Part shown: piece after piece, positions 25,993-35,992 of the stretch
How positions within the stretch are numbered: the stretch's first letter is position 1
Layout: each line of letters begins with the position of its first letter
NCBI GenBank assembly: GCA_016198585.1
Contig: JACQII010000001.1
Span: 1-64,000, forward strand
Direction: 5' to 3'
DNA length: 64,000 nucleotides
Source: Candidatus Aenigmatarchaeota archaeon
GTDB lineage: Archaea; Aenigmatarchaeota; Aenigmatarchaeia; QMZP01
The notes under the pieces: model-generated
Databases searched by the model: none
The model's input: only the letters and a program-made list of their open reading frames with translations
Told to the model about the DNA's origin: nothing
Made by a program: the position numbers and the translations under genes

Positions 25993-27710
25993 AGCTTCTC
26001 CAGCTCCTGTTGCATCTCCCGGCCGGCTTTCTCCAGGACTTTCACGTGGTCTTTCTCGAACTTGGCATCCGCGATGCCGTTGCGGGCCTTGGTCGCGAGG
26101 ATCGCCCCGACTGGCGTCCCTGTCGCGAGCTTCTGGACGGCCTGGGTGTGGAAGCCGAGGATCGTTTTCAGCATGAGGAAGCTCTTTCCAAGGTCGGAAT
26201 ACGTGTCGACATCATGGTAGGCGTTCTGCTGCAGGAAGAATTCGCGGATCATCCGCGCAGTCTCGAGGGTCAGCTTCTCCTTATCGGGCAGGGCGTCACT
26301 GCCCACCAGCTGCACGATCTCCTGCAGCTTCTCCTCCTCCTGGAGGATCGCCATCGCCCGGCCGACAACGTCCGCCCATTCCGGCGCGACGTGCTGGGCA
26401 TACCAGCCGGCCAACGTCTCCGTGTAGAGGCTGTAGGAGTTGAGCCAGTTGATGGACGGGAAGTGCCGGCGCTGCGCGAGCTTCGCGTCCAGCGACCAGA
26501 AAGTCTTCACCACCCGCAGCGTGGCCTGGGTGACCGGTTCGCTCAGGTCGCCGCCAGGCGGCGACACGGCGCCGATGATGCTGATCGACCCCTCGTCCCC
26601 GCCCAGGGAGATGACGCGTCCGGCCCGCTCATAGAACTCAGCGAGCCGCGTCGACAGGTACGCGGGATAGCCCTCCTCCCCGGGCATCTCCTCGAGGCGG
26701 GAGCTGATCTCACGCATGGCCTCAGCCCAGCGGCTGGTCGAATCGGCCATCAGGGCGATGTGGTACCCCATGTCGCGGTAGTACTCGGCGATCGTGATGC
26801 CGGTGTAGATGCTCGCTTCCCGGGCAGCCACGGGCATGTTGGACGTGTTCGCGATCAGGACGGTCCGCTCCATGAGCGGGTTGCCGGTCTTCGGGTCCTT
26901 CAGCTCGGGGAACTCGGTCAGGACCTCGGTCATCTCATTCCCCCGTTCGCCGCAGCCGATGTAGACCACAACGTCCGTATCAGCCCACTTCGCCAGCTGC
27001 TGCTGGATCACCGTTTTTCCCGCGCCGAATGGCCCAGGAGCGGCAGCAGTCCCGCCCTTCGCGATCGGGAAGAGCGCGTCCAGCACGCGCTGGCCGGTAA
27101 TGAGCGGCGCGTCCGGTACCATCCGCTTCCCGACCCGGCGGGGGATGCGGATCGGCCACTCCTGCATCATGTGGATCTTCCGGCCGTTGTCGAGCGTGGC
27201 CACGGTGTCCACGACGGTGAACTGGCCGGTCTTGATGTCCTGGATCGTGCCCGAGAGCCCGGGCGGAACCATGACTTTGTGCTGGACGGTCTTCGTCTCT
27301 TGGACAACGCCGATGACCTGGCCTTCGCGGACGGCGTCGCCCTTCTTGACCAGGGGCTTGAACGCCCACTTCTTGGTCTTGTCCAGCCGTTGCGGGAATG
27401 CCCCTCGAGCGATGAAGTCACCCATCTCCTTCTGGAGGTCGGGCAGCGGTCGCTGGATCCCGTCGTAGATCGACTTCAGCAGCCCGGGACCGAGCTCCAC
27501 GGTCAGGGGCTGGCCGGTGTTCTCGACCGGTTCGCCCGGCCGGATGCCGGAGGTGTCCTCGTAGACCTGGACGGTGTGGTATGCGGGGGAGATCTGGATC
27601 ACTTCTCCGATGAGCTTTTCCCGGCCGACGCGGACGACGTCGAACATCTTCGCCTGCAGCTTCTCGATCATGACGACCGGTCCCGCGACCCGGTAGATGG
27701 TGCCGGTCAT
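25989..27710 (-). CDS. atpA: A-type ATP synthase catalytic subunit A
   Basis: The 573-residue catalytic subunit has the Walker A loop [20 protein letters not shown], the archaeal non-homologous insertion around residues 110-190, [13 protein letters not shown], and [21 protein letters not shown]. No intein is present at the P-loop, where some archaea have one. The ATG at 27710 overlaps the F stop as ATGA; an ATG four codons upstream (27722) is the alternative. Confidence 0.97.
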   Translation of the reverse strand: MTGTIYRVAGPVVMIEKLQAKMFDVVRVGREKLIGEVIQISPAYHTVQVYEDTSGIRPGEPVENTGQPLTVELGPGLLKSIYDGIQRPLPDLQKEMGDFIARGAFPQRLDKTKKWAFKPLVKKGDAVREGQVIGVVQETKTVQHKVMVPPGLSGTIQDIKTGQFTVVDTVATLDNGRKIHMMQEWPIRIPRRVGKRMVPDAPLITGQRVLDALFPIAKGGTAAAPGPFGAGKTVIQQQLAKWADTDVVVYIGCGERGNEMTEVLTEFPELKDPKTGNPLMERTVLIANTSNMPVAAREASIYTGITIAEYYRDMGYHIALMADSTSRWAEAMREISSRLEEMPGEEGYPAYLSTRLAEFYERAGRVISLGGDEGSISIIGAVSPPGGDLSEPVTQATLRVVKTFWSLDAKLAQRRHFPSINWLNSYSLYTETLAGWYAQHVAPEWADVVGRAMAILQEEEKLQEIVQLVGSDALPDKEKLTLETARMIREFFLQQNAYHDVDTYSDLGKSFLMLKTILGFHTQAVQKLATGTPVGAILATKARNGIADAKFEKDHVKVLEKAGREMQQELEKL

Positions 27711-28018
27711 GCGGACCCCCATACGTCGATGCCTAGCGCGCGCACGATCATCATCCGCAGGCTCTCCTCTGCTGAGATGTCGTGGGAGAGTAGGATCACG
27801 GTTGGCTGGACCTGTGTCATCGCCCGCTCGCGCGACTTCTCGTCTAGGGAGGCGAAGTCCCGGGAATGCATGATCAGCAGTCCGATGTCCCTGTCCTCGG
27901 CCGCCCGTCGGAAAGCGTCAGTCACGCTCTTCCCTCCCGCAGGGATGAACGTCTTCCTGATGCCGGCGAGCCTGAAGCCGGCCACGAAGTGCTCGTCCCC
28001 CACAACCCCAATATCCAT
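27707..28018 (-). CDS. atpF: A-type ATP synthase subunit F
   Basis: The 103-residue central-stalk subunit starts [20 protein letters not shown], the typical F signature, with the later [17 protein letters not shown] stretch. The start used leaves one base after the C stop. An upstream in-frame extension is antisense and is rejected. Confidence 0.92.
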   Translation of the reverse strand: MDIGVVGDEHFVAGFRLAGIRKTFIPAGGKSVTDAFRRAAEDRDIGLLIMHSRDFASLDEKSRERAMTQVQPTVILLSHDISAEESLRMMIVRALGIDVWGSA

Positions 28019-28019
28019 G

Positions 28020-28994
28020 TTACACCACAAGATGTGCGTCCATAAATGCTTTGTCCAGTCCGGCAGCCTTCGCGTGGACGAGCAGGCGAAGGTTTCGGAT
28101 CTCAATCTCCTTGCGCAGCAGGTAGCCGAAGACCGTCGATGCCGAGAGCGGCTGGCGGTGGAGCAGCCGAGGAGCGTGCTGGAAGAGCGAAACATCGGCG
28201 GCAGTCTCGAGGTCGGTCAGGCTGCGGACGCCGGCCAAGCCGTGGTAGGGCGTCTCCCCGAGGGCGGCGAACGCCTCATCAACCGTTCGCGCCGCCGCCA
28301 CCGCGGCGAGGCCGTCGCTGGCAACCGCAGGAGCAGGCTTGCCGGCGGCCTTCATCCGCATGATGGCGCGGAGATCGACCAAGGCGATGATGTCCAGCAG
28401 GAAGCGGCGCAGCGGGTCCTTGGCCCCCAGTGCAAGGGCGGTCTCCCGCAGCTTGCGATAGTACGCGGCGTCGATCGCATCCTCGAGGGCGATGACGTCC
28501 TTCTTCTCGATCAGACCAGTCAGCCGCTTGGCGTCAGCGGGGACAAGGGAGCAGACCTCGCGCACCACCGCGGCCAGGTCGTCGCGCAGCAGCTCCTCCC
28601 GCCGGCCGGCAGTGAGCGGCGCGACCGGGATGGCGAGCTGGTCGGCCTCGTCCTTGGTGACGAAGCCCATCTTGACCTTGAGGACGAGCTTGAGGCTGGT
28701 GAGGACCCACTTGAGGGCATAGGTCTCGATCAGCGACCGGACCTCCTTCTTATTCGCAATCGTCTGGAGCTTTTCGACCGTGCGGGCAAGGCTGGTGCTG
28801 AGCGCGCGCTCGATCAGCTCGACGCCTGCCGCCTTCCCGGCCGCGGCCAGGATATCCTCCTGGTAGGACCCTTCTTCCAGGTTGCGCGCGATCTCGCTGT
28901 ACCCCATGCCTGCCAGCTTCTCGTAGTCCTCGCGGGACAGCAGGTCAGAGGTCATGACCTTGACGCGCGTGGCGGTGTACGGGTAGCGTTTCAT
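28020..28994 (-). CDS. atpC: A-type ATP synthase subunit C
   Basis: The 324-residue subunit sits on the membrane ring and links the rotor to the stalk. It has RYPYTATRVKVMTSDLLSRE, repeated hydrophobic helices (ALKWVLTSLKLVLKVKMGF) and the conserved AYYRKLRETAL segment. Typical archaeal C subunits are about 350-380 residues, so it is slightly short. Confidence 0.9.
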   Translation of the reverse strand: MKRYPYTATRVKVMTSDLLSREDYEKLAGMGYSEIARNLEEGSYQEDILAAAGKAAGVELIERALSTSLARTVEKLQTIANKKEVRSLIETYALKWVLTSLKLVLKVKMGFVTKDEADQLAIPVAPLTAGRREELLRDDLAAVVREVCSLVPADAKRLTGLIEKKDVIALEDAIDAAYYRKLRETALALGAKDPLRRFLLDIIALVDLRAIMRMKAAGKPAPAVASDGLAAVAAARTVDEAFAALGETPYHGLAGVRSLTDLETAADVSLFQHAPRLLHRQPLSASTVFGYLLRKEIEIRNLRLLVHAKAAGLDKAFMDAHLVV

Positions 28995-29536
28995 CCGAAC
29001 AGCTCCTTCGAGACCTGGCGGATAGTGCGTTCCCGGAAGGTCTCGAGAATCGTGTCAAAGCTGCAGTCGACCAACTGGTCGCCGGCCTCGAGGATGAAGC
29101 CGCCGGTCATCGGTCGCGTGGCCACCTTCAGGCCCTTGAACAGGGACGGGGCAAGCTTGGCATCTGCGGGATTCACGTAGACCTGCGTAGCTTCAACATC
29201 CTTCCTCACCTTGTCGTACAGGTCTTTCATGATCTCCTTCTTCTGCTCCTCAAGGCGCTCCGCGAACCGGCCGTACACTTCGTCAACGAGGCGTTTCTTC
29301 TCCAGGAGGATGGCCTGCTTCGCCTGCATGTTTGCGCGGGTCTTCTGGAGGAGATGGATGTGCTCGACCTCCGCTGCGGTCTGCTCGGTGATGGCTTTCT
29401 TCCGCTCGCCAACCCGTTTCCGCGCTTCCGCCTTCAGGGCCCGGGCCTGCTCCTCCGCTTCCTCGATGAGGTGCTCGGCGCGTTTCTGGGCGTCACGGAG
29501 GATGCCCTGCTCCAGTCTTTCGAGCGACATACTCAC
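28991..29536 (-). CDS. atpE: A-type ATP synthase subunit E
   Basis: The 181-residue stator subunit has a long N-terminal coiled coil (RAEHLIEEAEEQARALKAEA, then KRVGERKKAITE) and a globular end with the GGFILEAGDQLVDCSFDTIL signature. The start at 29536 is GTG in a GTGA overlap with the proteolipid stop; an ATG two codons later (29530) is equally possible. Confidence 0.9.
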   Translation of the reverse strand: MSMSLERLEQGILRDAQKRAEHLIEEAEEQARALKAEARKRVGERKKAITEQTAAEVEHIHLLQKTRANMQAKQAILLEKKRLVDEVYGRFAERLEEQKKEIMKDLYDKVRKDVEATQVYVNPADAKLAPSLFKGLKVATRPMTGGFILEAGDQLVDCSFDTILETFRERTIRQVSKELFG

Positions 29537-29754
29537 GCAGCCGCCAAACCGACGATCTGGAGGGCCACAACAAGCGCGAAAATGATAATGGTCTCCGGAA
29601 TGACGGTCAAGATGAGCCCCTTACTGAACAGCTCCTGTTTCTCCGCCATCGCCCCGATTGCTGCAGATCCGATCTCCTTTTCTGCCCATGCCGTTGCCAG
29701 TGCGCCCATGCCGATGGCCGCCGCGGCGGCGAGTGGGACGAGTTCTGATGCCAT
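29533..29754 (-). CDS. atpK: A-type ATP synthase proteolipid subunit K (c ring)
   Basis: The 73-residue protein is a single helical hairpin: LVPLAAAAAIGMGALATAWA, a polar loop, then GLILTVIPETIIIFALVVALQI with the ion-binding Glu in the middle of the second helix. It is the two-helix form, not a fused or duplicated one. Confidence 0.95.
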   Translation of the reverse strand: MASELVPLAAAAAIGMGALATAWAEKEIGSAAIGAMAEKQELFSKGLILTVIPETIIIFALVVALQIVGLAAA

Positions 29755-29775
29755 GTCTTCACCTCCTGTCGTGTA

Positions 29776-31566
29776 TTATCTCCCGAAAGGGTTATAAGGT
29801 TTTCCATTTCCCCCGTAAAACTTGGTGAACATCTCGACATAGTGCAGCCGGAGCGACTGCAGGAAGGCGTCGATCAAGCCGATCATGATGTTGATCGCGT
29901 GGCCCATCACGAGCACGAGGACGCCGATCGCCAGGAAGGCCCCTCCCGCGGCGAACAGGTCGTCTGCCATGGTGTTCACGACGATCGCCAGCGAGGCCGA
30001 GGCCAGCCCCACGGCAGCGAGCCGCAGGTAGGACAGCACGCTGCTAATCAGGCCGGGGATCTCGATGAGTCCGATGACCCCTTCCCCCAGGAAGAGCATG
30101 ATGACCGAGAGCAGGACCACGCCGAACCCGATCGTCCGGTCGATGAACGCCATCCCGAAGAAGAAATCCACGATCAGCAGGATGCCCGCCGCCTCGAGCA
30201 GCATCCAGCTGCCCTTGGCCAGGATGGCCTTCCGCAGGCCGTGGGTGCGCAGCTCGTTCACGAAGCCGAAGACGAAACCGAGGTTGACGTGGACCAGGCC
30301 GAACACGAGCGAGACGAGCATCAGCTCATTGACGTCATGGGTCCGGTGGATGAACGGGACCAGCGGGATGCCGAGGACCTCCTCCGCCCCGAAGAACTCC
30401 CCGAAGACGTAGCCGAAGACCACGGTGAAGATCGAGGAAAGCAGGAAGATGTCGAATAGGCCGCGGTATTTCGGCATCCGCCATCGCAGGACCGAGAAGA
30501 GCGCGTAGAGGGCGAGCCCGTAGCCGATGTCGCCGAGCATCATCCCGTAGAAGATCGGGAACGACAGGAAGACCAGGAAGGTCGGGTCGATCTCACGGAG
30601 CTTCGGGAGCGAGTAGAGGTTGAGGAAGAACTCGAACGACCGGACGGCGCGCGGGTTCGCGAGCTTAGTCGGGCCATCCAGGGCATCTTCGACCGCGAGA
30701 TAGGAAGAAGGCAGGCCGCCGAGCTGCTTCTGGACCGCTGCGGTCTGGGCGGTCGGGACCCAGCCGGCGATCAGGAACGAGTGCTCGCCCACGGCGAAGC
30801 GGAGCGGCGCCTCTGCTTTCCGGATCCGTTCCCGGAGCAGCCGCCTGCAGCCGGCGAGCTCCTTGCCGTGGGCCTTGCGCAACTCGGCCAGCCGCGCGTC
30901 AAGCGCCTTGCGGCGGGCCGCCACCGCGTCAAGCGCCTTCTCATGGACTCCGGGATTCTGGTCAACATGGTCGAACGCGTAAGGGATCCAGGCCTCAGCG
31001 AGGGCGGCTTTCACCTTGTCCCCCTCCTCCGCCTGCGACACCACCACCATCGGGTAGCCGTCTTTCCGCTTCTCCTCAGAAAAGACTTCCACGTCCAGGC
31101 TCCGGAGGGCGGTGAGGACCCGGCGCGGCGCGGTGGCGATGCCTGCCATCACCGTGAGCCGGCGGGATCCTGCCAGGAGTGACGGGTCCCGCAGGCCGGT
31201 TGCGCGGAGGAACGCGATGTCCTTGACCCGCTTCTCGAGCGTTGCCGATTGCTGGTCCAGCGCCTCCCGCTCAGCCACGATGGCGGCCACCTGGGCCTTG
31301 AGCGTGGCGACCAGCCGCTCAGCTTCCCGGAGATCCATCGCCTTGGCCTCCGCGGCCGGCGGCAGATGGGAAGTGACGAATCCGAGGTCCAGCGACAGCC
31401 GGGAGAGCGCCTCCGCATCCGGGAGCGGCGTGCCGATCGGGAGGTCCTGGCCCCGGTGGGGATCGATATGCAGGAGCTTCAGGTCATAGAGGACCTCGAT
31501 GGCCTTCTCGAGGTTGTTCTTCGGCGACGCCAGGGTGACGAACGACATTTTCTCCGGAGTAAACAT
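29776..31566 (-). CDS. atpI: A-type ATP synthase subunit I (a)
   Basis: The 596-residue subunit has a cytoplasmic N-terminal part of about 300 residues with coiled coils and a C-terminal part with about seven membrane segments, including DPTFLVFLSFPIFYGMMLGD, GYGLALYALFSVLRWR and the functional-Arg region LSYLRLAAVGLASASLAIV, then LRLHYVEMFTKFYGGNGKPY. It provides the proton or sodium half-channels. Confidence 0.95.
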   Translation of the reverse strand: MFTPEKMSFVTLASPKNNLEKAIEVLYDLKLLHIDPHRGQDLPIGTPLPDAEALSRLSLDLGFVTSHLPPAAEAKAMDLREAERLVATLKAQVAAIVAEREALDQQSATLEKRVKDIAFLRATGLRDPSLLAGSRRLTVMAGIATAPRRVLTALRSLDVEVFSEEKRKDGYPMVVVSQAEEGDKVKAALAEAWIPYAFDHVDQNPGVHEKALDAVAARRKALDARLAELRKAHGKELAGCRRLLRERIRKAEAPLRFAVGEHSFLIAGWVPTAQTAAVQKQLGGLPSSYLAVEDALDGPTKLANPRAVRSFEFFLNLYSLPKLREIDPTFLVFLSFPIFYGMMLGDIGYGLALYALFSVLRWRMPKYRGLFDIFLLSSIFTVVFGYVFGEFFGAEEVLGIPLVPFIHRTHDVNELMLVSLVFGLVHVNLGFVFGFVNELRTHGLRKAILAKGSWMLLEAAGILLIVDFFFGMAFIDRTIGFGVVLLSVIMLFLGEGVIGLIEIPGLISSVLSYLRLAAVGLASASLAIVVNTMADDLFAAGGAFLAIGVLVLVMGHAINIMIGLIDAFLQSLRLHYVEMFTKFYGGNGKPYNPFGR

Positions 31567-31572
31567 GCGCCC

Positions 31573-31869
31573 TCACGACTCGAATGCCTTCCAGACGAGG
31601 TCAACAGCCGTGTCTGTCCGGGCCTTGAGGCGGGCGGGCTTCGGGGCTTTGGGAGCGGCCTGCCGGGCCTCCTCGAGGGTTGCCTGCTGCTCGGCAACCA
31701 CCTTCTGCAGCTCGTCGCGCTCGTAGGCGACGGCCTGGTCTTGGGCCTTCTTGATGATGGCCTCCTTCCGCGCGAGCGCTTCTTCGACGACCTCTTTCGC
31801 CTTCTGCTCCGCATCCCGGATCTTCAGAAGTGCCTCTTCCCTGCCCTTCGGGCCAGGCGTGCCGCTCAT
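31573..31869 (-). CDS. atpH: A-type ATP synthase subunit H
   Basis: The 98-residue peripheral-stalk protein is an almost continuous coiled coil (LLKIRDAEQKAKEVVEEALA start) that pairs with subunit E. It is first in the operon. A CTTTAAATTA box (minus strand, about 31893-31903) about 25-30 bp upstream is the likely operon promoter. Confidence 0.85.
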   Translation of the reverse strand: MSGTPGPKGREEALLKIRDAEQKAKEVVEEALARKEAIIKKAQDQAVAYERDELQKVVAEQQATLEEARQAAPKAPKPARLKARTDTAVDLVWKAFES

Positions 31870-31943
31870 ACCTGGATATTAGTCTCAGGGGAGTAATTTA
31901 AAGGTGCCGGTTTCCTTCGCGTCGCTCTGCATCTCCGGGTCGG

Positions 31944-32324
31944 TCAGCGTCCGATCTTCTCGATGAGGCGCGACATGGTCTCCAGCGCGATCAGCACCCG
32001 GGTGTTGCGGTCGTCGATGTGCCGGCGGATCTCCTCCAGCCGTTTCTGCAGTTCCTCGCGCGTCACCGCCTGCTTGTCGTCGCGGGCCCTCTGCAGCTCG
32101 CGGAGGGTGGCTTGTACGTCCGCAAGTTCCGCTCCGAGGCCGGCGAGCCTCTTGGCAGCCTCGTCCTGACGTTTCTCGAGCCCGCCGACGCGCTGCTCGG
32201 TCTCGGGCTTGCGGGAGAATGAGAGGAACGGCCGCTTCGCCGGCGCCGGCGGGAGCGGCAGCTTCGCGGGCTCTGGCCGTGCAATGGGCGCGCGCTTCGC
32301 GGCCGGCTTTGCCGTGCGGGGCAT
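31944..32324 (-). CDS. Unknown coiled-coil protein
   Basis: The 126-residue protein has a Pro/Lys/Ala-rich N-terminus (residues 1-40) and then a long heptad-repeat helix (EQRVGGLEKRQDEAAKRLAG and on to the end). No domain is recognised. It sits between the A-ATPase operon and the secretion ATPase, on the ATPase strand, and has its own TATA-like AATATTAAG box. Confidence 0.55.
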   Translation of the reverse strand: MPRTAKPAAKRAPIARPEPAKLPLPPAPAKRPFLSFSRKPETEQRVGGLEKRQDEAAKRLAGLGAELADVQATLRELQRARDDKQAVTREELQKRLEEIRRHIDDRNTRVLIALETMSRLIEKIGR

Positions 32325-32359
32325 ACCAGAAGTTGGCAGGCGGCTTAATATTACTTTGC

Positions 32360-34630
32360 TCAGGCGACCTTGCGCGCCTTGAGCGGCTTTCCCAGGGAGG
32401 CAGCATCAATCCAGAGCTTCCAGGCGTCCCAGACCTGGCGCGCGTCCGCCGCTCCGGCTTCCTGGCGGGCCCTCTCCTGCAGGAGGTGGAACTCCTGGTT
32501 GGCGCGGATCACCCAGGCCGCCTCGATCAGGTCGGGATTCTTCAGTTTCTCCGCGAGGCCGACCAGATATTCCTTCATCTTGGCGCGGAGGGTGATGTTG
32601 TCCCAGACGGCGGCCCAGTTGCCGGACCAGTCGCGCACGTACGATGCAATCCGGTTGAGGACCTGGCTCTCCCCGTTCAGCAGGACGTCCGTGGGCTTGA
32701 GCATGTCCTCCTTGCCTGAATACTCCATGAGGTTGACGAATCCGCCCTCCTTCACCGGGTCAGTTGACCATTCCTTCCGGACCTCGGTGATCTCGGTCAT
32801 GCGCCGGAAGCGGTGCAGTCCATCCGAAGAGCGGAGCATCTTGCAGATCGGAATGATGTCCGTCGCCTTGAAGCTCGTGGGCGGCACGTTCAGGTCGTTG
32901 ACCACGCGGTCGAAGACCCCGTAGGCTGACTCCCCGTGGATCGTGCCCGCGACCACGTTGCTCAGCGCGCCGATCCGCATCGCCTCGTACAGGGCGCGAG
33001 CTTCGACGGAGCGGACCTCACCGAGAATCAGGGCAGAGTCCCCCAACCGGAGGGCCGTCCGCAGGGCCTCGTCCGCGGGCATTTCAGTTTCGACGTGCGT
33101 CACGACCGACCGGGATTTCAGCGGCTGGATGTTGTAGTCGAACCCGCGCATGGTCTCGACCGGCAGCTCCAGCGTGTCCTCGATCGTGAGGATGCGGACC
33201 TTCGGGAGGATCTCCAGCAGCATGGCGCCCAGCATCGACGTCTTCCCGGAGGACCGGCCGCCCGCGATCAGCATGCTGACCGACCCCTCGATCAGGAACG
33301 AGAGCAGGCCGGCCGCGAGCGGCGTGAGCATGCCGTTCTTGATGAAAAGCGGCAGCGTCCAGGGCTTCTCACGGTGGCGGCGGATCGCGAAACCCAGGCC
33401 GGCCGGGGAGAGGCTCTTGGTGATGACCGCGAACCGCGCCTTCCCGCCAGGCACGGTGATGTCGAAGTCCAGAACCGGGTTGGACTCGTCGAGCGGGCGC
33501 CCGGACTCGATCCGGAGCCGGGTCGTCCAGGCTTCCGCGTCTTCCAGGGTCGGGATCAGGTTGGTCTTGCACTCCTCGAAGTCCTGGTGGAAGATCATGA
33601 TCGGTTGCGTCTCGACCGGCGCGTTGATGTAGAGGTCCTGGACCTTCTCATCCGCGAGCAGGATCTCGAGGACCCCCAGGCCGGCTGTGTAGCGGGTCAG
33701 GATCACGGCCAGCTGCTCGCTTTCCTTGGACGTCAGCGGGACCCCCATCCTATCCGCGGTCTCGCGGATCATGTCCTTGCCGATGTTGTAGAAGATGTCG
33801 CGCATCCGCTCGGACTTCACGAACTCAGGCGCCCGCGGCCGGTTCGCAGCCATAAACTTCCGCGCGGCGTCCAGGACGGCGTAGGTCTCGTCGCCGAGCC
33901 GAAATTCAGGTGGGACGATGTGGTAGATCGCTCGCGTCTCCCCGGGCACGCGGAAGATCTCCACCTGCGCGTCGCCCACCATGTACCGGTCCAGGGAATG
34001 GCCGTCCTTCGGCGGCATGATCACGTAGCGGGTGAGCATGAAGTTGGGCCGGATCGTCGGGGAGAAGAGCGACCGGTACAGGTCGCGCTTGCCGACGTGG
34101 TAGGCGGCGAGCCGGTCCTGAACTGCCCGGATCAACTGGGTGTCCGCGAGCAGCCGCTCGATCGGCTCGAGGCCCTCCCGGACGAGGTGGGTGTAGCAGG
34201 CCAGCTCCGCGGGCGACGCGGCGTGCTCCATGTGGACCCGCACCTCGCGGAGAGCCCGGCGGACCATGACATAAGCCCCGATGGGATCCTTCTTCAGGGC
34301 GTCGAAGACGATGTACTGGATCTTCCGGGACCAGTAACCGAGGAGACGGCTGCAGCCGGCCGAGAAGATCCGCGGGTTCTGGTGGATGCCCGCCTTGAGG
34401 ATGGTCTCGATGACCTGCGCGATCTCCACGAGCATCGCGGCCTGCACGCCGTCATACTCGTACTCCCGCTCCTTGATGAGGACAATGCTCCGGACCTGCT
34501 TGACTTCCAGGAGGATGTCGATGACCCGGGCCATCGCCTCCTCGAAGTCCTCGACCGAGGCACCATACAGCGCGCCCAGACAGTTCACCCGCAGTTTGAG
34601 GCTGTTCTCATCGAACTCGTAGTCGGCCAT
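32360..34630 (-). CDS. Type II/IV secretion-family ATPase (archaellum/pilus motor type)
   Basis: The 756-residue protein has a large N-terminal region (about 400 residues) found in archaeal FlaI/TadA-like proteins and a C-terminal motor. The Walker A is GGRSSGKTSMLGAM near residue 455, then LTIEDTLELPVETMRGFDYN, DSALILGEVRSVEARALYEAM near 530 and AGTIHGESAYGVFDRVV (His box). It would power assembly of type IV pili or archaella, or secretion. The membrane partner (PilC/FlaJ) is not in the window. The start at 34630 is preceded by a shared AAGCTTTTTAT element. Confidence 0.85.
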   Translation of the reverse strand: MADYEFDENSLKLRVNCLGALYGASVEDFEEAMARVIDILLEVKQVRSIVLIKEREYEYDGVQAAMLVEIAQVIETILKAGIHQNPRIFSAGCSRLLGYWSRKIQYIVFDALKKDPIGAYVMVRRALREVRVHMEHAASPAELACYTHLVREGLEPIERLLADTQLIRAVQDRLAAYHVGKRDLYRSLFSPTIRPNFMLTRYVIMPPKDGHSLDRYMVGDAQVEIFRVPGETRAIYHIVPPEFRLGDETYAVLDAARKFMAANRPRAPEFVKSERMRDIFYNIGKDMIRETADRMGVPLTSKESEQLAVILTRYTAGLGVLEILLADEKVQDLYINAPVETQPIMIFHQDFEECKTNLIPTLEDAEAWTTRLRIESGRPLDESNPVLDFDITVPGGKARFAVITKSLSPAGLGFAIRRHREKPWTLPLFIKNGMLTPLAAGLLSFLIEGSVSMLIAGGRSSGKTSMLGAMLLEILPKVRILTIEDTLELPVETMRGFDYNIQPLKSRSVVTHVETEMPADEALRTALRLGDSALILGEVRSVEARALYEAMRIGALSNVVAGTIHGESAYGVFDRVVNDLNVPPTSFKATDIIPICKMLRSSDGLHRFRRMTEITEVRKEWSTDPVKEGGFVNLMEYSGKEDMLKPTDVLLNGESQVLNRIASYVRDWSGNWAAVWDNITLRAKMKEYLVGLAEKLKNPDLIEAAWVIRANQEFHLLQERARQEAGAADARQVWDAWKLWIDAASLGKPLKARKVA

Positions 34631-34692
34631 CTCAGTATGTATTGTCTTTCCGCGTTTGATAAGCTTTTTATGGACCCCGGCCAAGGACTCTC

Positions 34693-35082
34693 ATGCCCGA
34701 GCGGAAGACGGTGGGCGCGGTCCTGAACAAGTTGATCGAGCGGGTCAACAGCGATATCCGCCGGTTGCGCGTTCTTGAGCAGGAATCCTCGCTCCTGAAG
34801 ACGAGGCTCGCCGCCGCGGAGGACGAGATCCTCACCCACCGCCGGCAGCTCGAATCCGCCCTCGGGGAGGCGAACGCCCGCCAGGCCAAAGCCGAGGAGC
34901 GCGTCGCCGCGGTCGAATCCACGACAAAAGAGATCATCGCCCAGCTGAAGAAGGTCACCACGACCACCAAGATCAAGGAACTTGAGCAGCTGATCGACAT
35001 CTACAACCCGATCAAGTCCCAGTTCGCCACCCGGGAGGAAGTCCGGGAAATGATCAACGAGCGCCTCCGCACGCGTGGCTGA
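34693..35082 (+). CDS. Coiled-coil protein, possible motor accessory
   Basis: The 129-residue protein is mainly one long coiled coil (residues 15-90) followed by KIKELEQLIDIYNPIKSQFATREEVREM. The Tyr-Asn-Pro segment faintly recalls the C-terminal signature of FlaC/D archaellum proteins, but I do not regard this as established. It is divergent from the secretion ATPase with a shared TATA-like AAGCTTTTTAT (34661-34671). After it, 35083-35178 is GC-rich with a CTTAATTAAAG box before the next gene. Confidence 0.5.
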   Translation: MPERKTVGAVLNKLIERVNSDIRRLRVLEQESSLLKTRLAAAEDEILTHRRQLESALGEANARQAKAEERVAAVESTTKEIIAQLKKVTTTTKIKELEQLIDIYNPIKSQFATREEVREMINERLRTRG

Positions 35083-35178
35083 CCCCGCTCGCTCGCCCGG
35101 CCGGGCGCCAGGCCCGCGGCCCAAAAGCCGCCGCCGGCACGCCCGACACCTTAATTAAAGAGGGACCCCAATAATAGG

Positions 35179-35931
35179 ATGATGTTCAAGCTTGGCAAGA
35201 AGGGCGCTCCCCGGGCGCCGGCGGCGGACCGGGTCGCTGACCTCTCCCGCCAGGGGTACGCGGACATGGAAATCATCCGCTCCCTCCGCAAGGAGGGCTA
35301 CTCACCCGGCGAGGCCGACGCTGCCATGCGCCAGGCCGTCCGGACGGCGGCCGTCCCCTCGCCGCCCCGCCCAGAGCGCCAGGAGTACGACCAGGAGTTC
35401 TCCCGCATGCCGCGACCAGAGCCGGTCCCTGATTTCCCGGAACTCCCAGGCATTCCCGCTCCTGAGCGGTCCTTTCCCGGCGACCGCCTCTCGAGCGAGC
35501 GCCTGCCCCCTGAACCACCCACACGACCTCCGCGCGACGCCCAGGAAGAAGATCTCGGCTTCGAGGAGGAGTTCATCCCCCAGGTCGGCAAGAAGCCCGC
35601 GGGGCGCGGCGACCTGGAAGAAACCGTAGAAGGCGTGGTCGAGGAGAAGTGGACCGCCTTCCAGCACGAGATCGAGGAGATCAACGAGCGGTTTGAGAAG
35701 GTCAACCAGCGGATCACCGCGATCGAGGCCAGCCTCGCCCAGTTCCGCGGCGTCAAGAAGGACGATGTCGAACACATCCGCGGGGCGATCGACTCCTACA
35801 AGGAGAGCATGGACGAGGTCTCGTCCCGGATGGAGGCCATGGAGCGCGCGGTCAAGGACAGCATGACCCCCATGATGCAGTCGCTCCGGTCGCTGTCAGA
35901 CACCCTGCAGTCGATGAAGCGCGGAAGCTAA
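35179..35931 (+). CDS. UBA-like plus coiled-coil protein, possible motor accessory
   Basis: The 250-residue protein starts with a short helical motif (DLSRQGYADMEIIRSLRKEG) that looks like a UBA/CUE-type three-helix unit, then a Pro/Glu-rich linker (residues about 55-130) and a C-terminal coiled coil of about 100 residues (EIEEINERFEKVNQRITAIE start). Similar linker-plus-coiled-coil proteins accompany archaellum and pilus operons, but the function is inferred from neighbours only. Confidence 0.5.
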   Translation: MMFKLGKKGAPRAPAADRVADLSRQGYADMEIIRSLRKEGYSPGEADAAMRQAVRTAAVPSPPRPERQEYDQEFSRMPRPEPVPDFPELPGIPAPERSFPGDRLSSERLPPEPPTRPPRDAQEEDLGFEEEFIPQVGKKPAGRGDLEETVEGVVEEKWTAFQHEIEEINERFEKVNQRITAIEASLAQFRGVKKDDVEHIRGAIDSYKESMDEVSSRMEAMERAVKDSMTPMMQSLRSLSDTLQSMKRGS

Positions 35932-35992
35932 AGGATTATTTTCGCTCAGTTCTGGATGTCCCCTGGTATGGCGCAGTCGCAGGATCAGGGAC

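Noticed and set aside
25989-27710. Possible intein in the A-ATPase catalytic subunit
   Set aside because: The P-loop region is continuous and the length (573 residues) is normal.
26010-29180. Plus-strand frame of 1056 codons opposite the A-ATPase genes
   Set aside because: It is the antisense of strongly supported atpA, atpF, atpC and part of atpE; GC-rich codon bias keeps the opposite frame free of stops. Its composition (Leu/Arg/Asp/Val-rich, no motif) is that of an antisense shadow.
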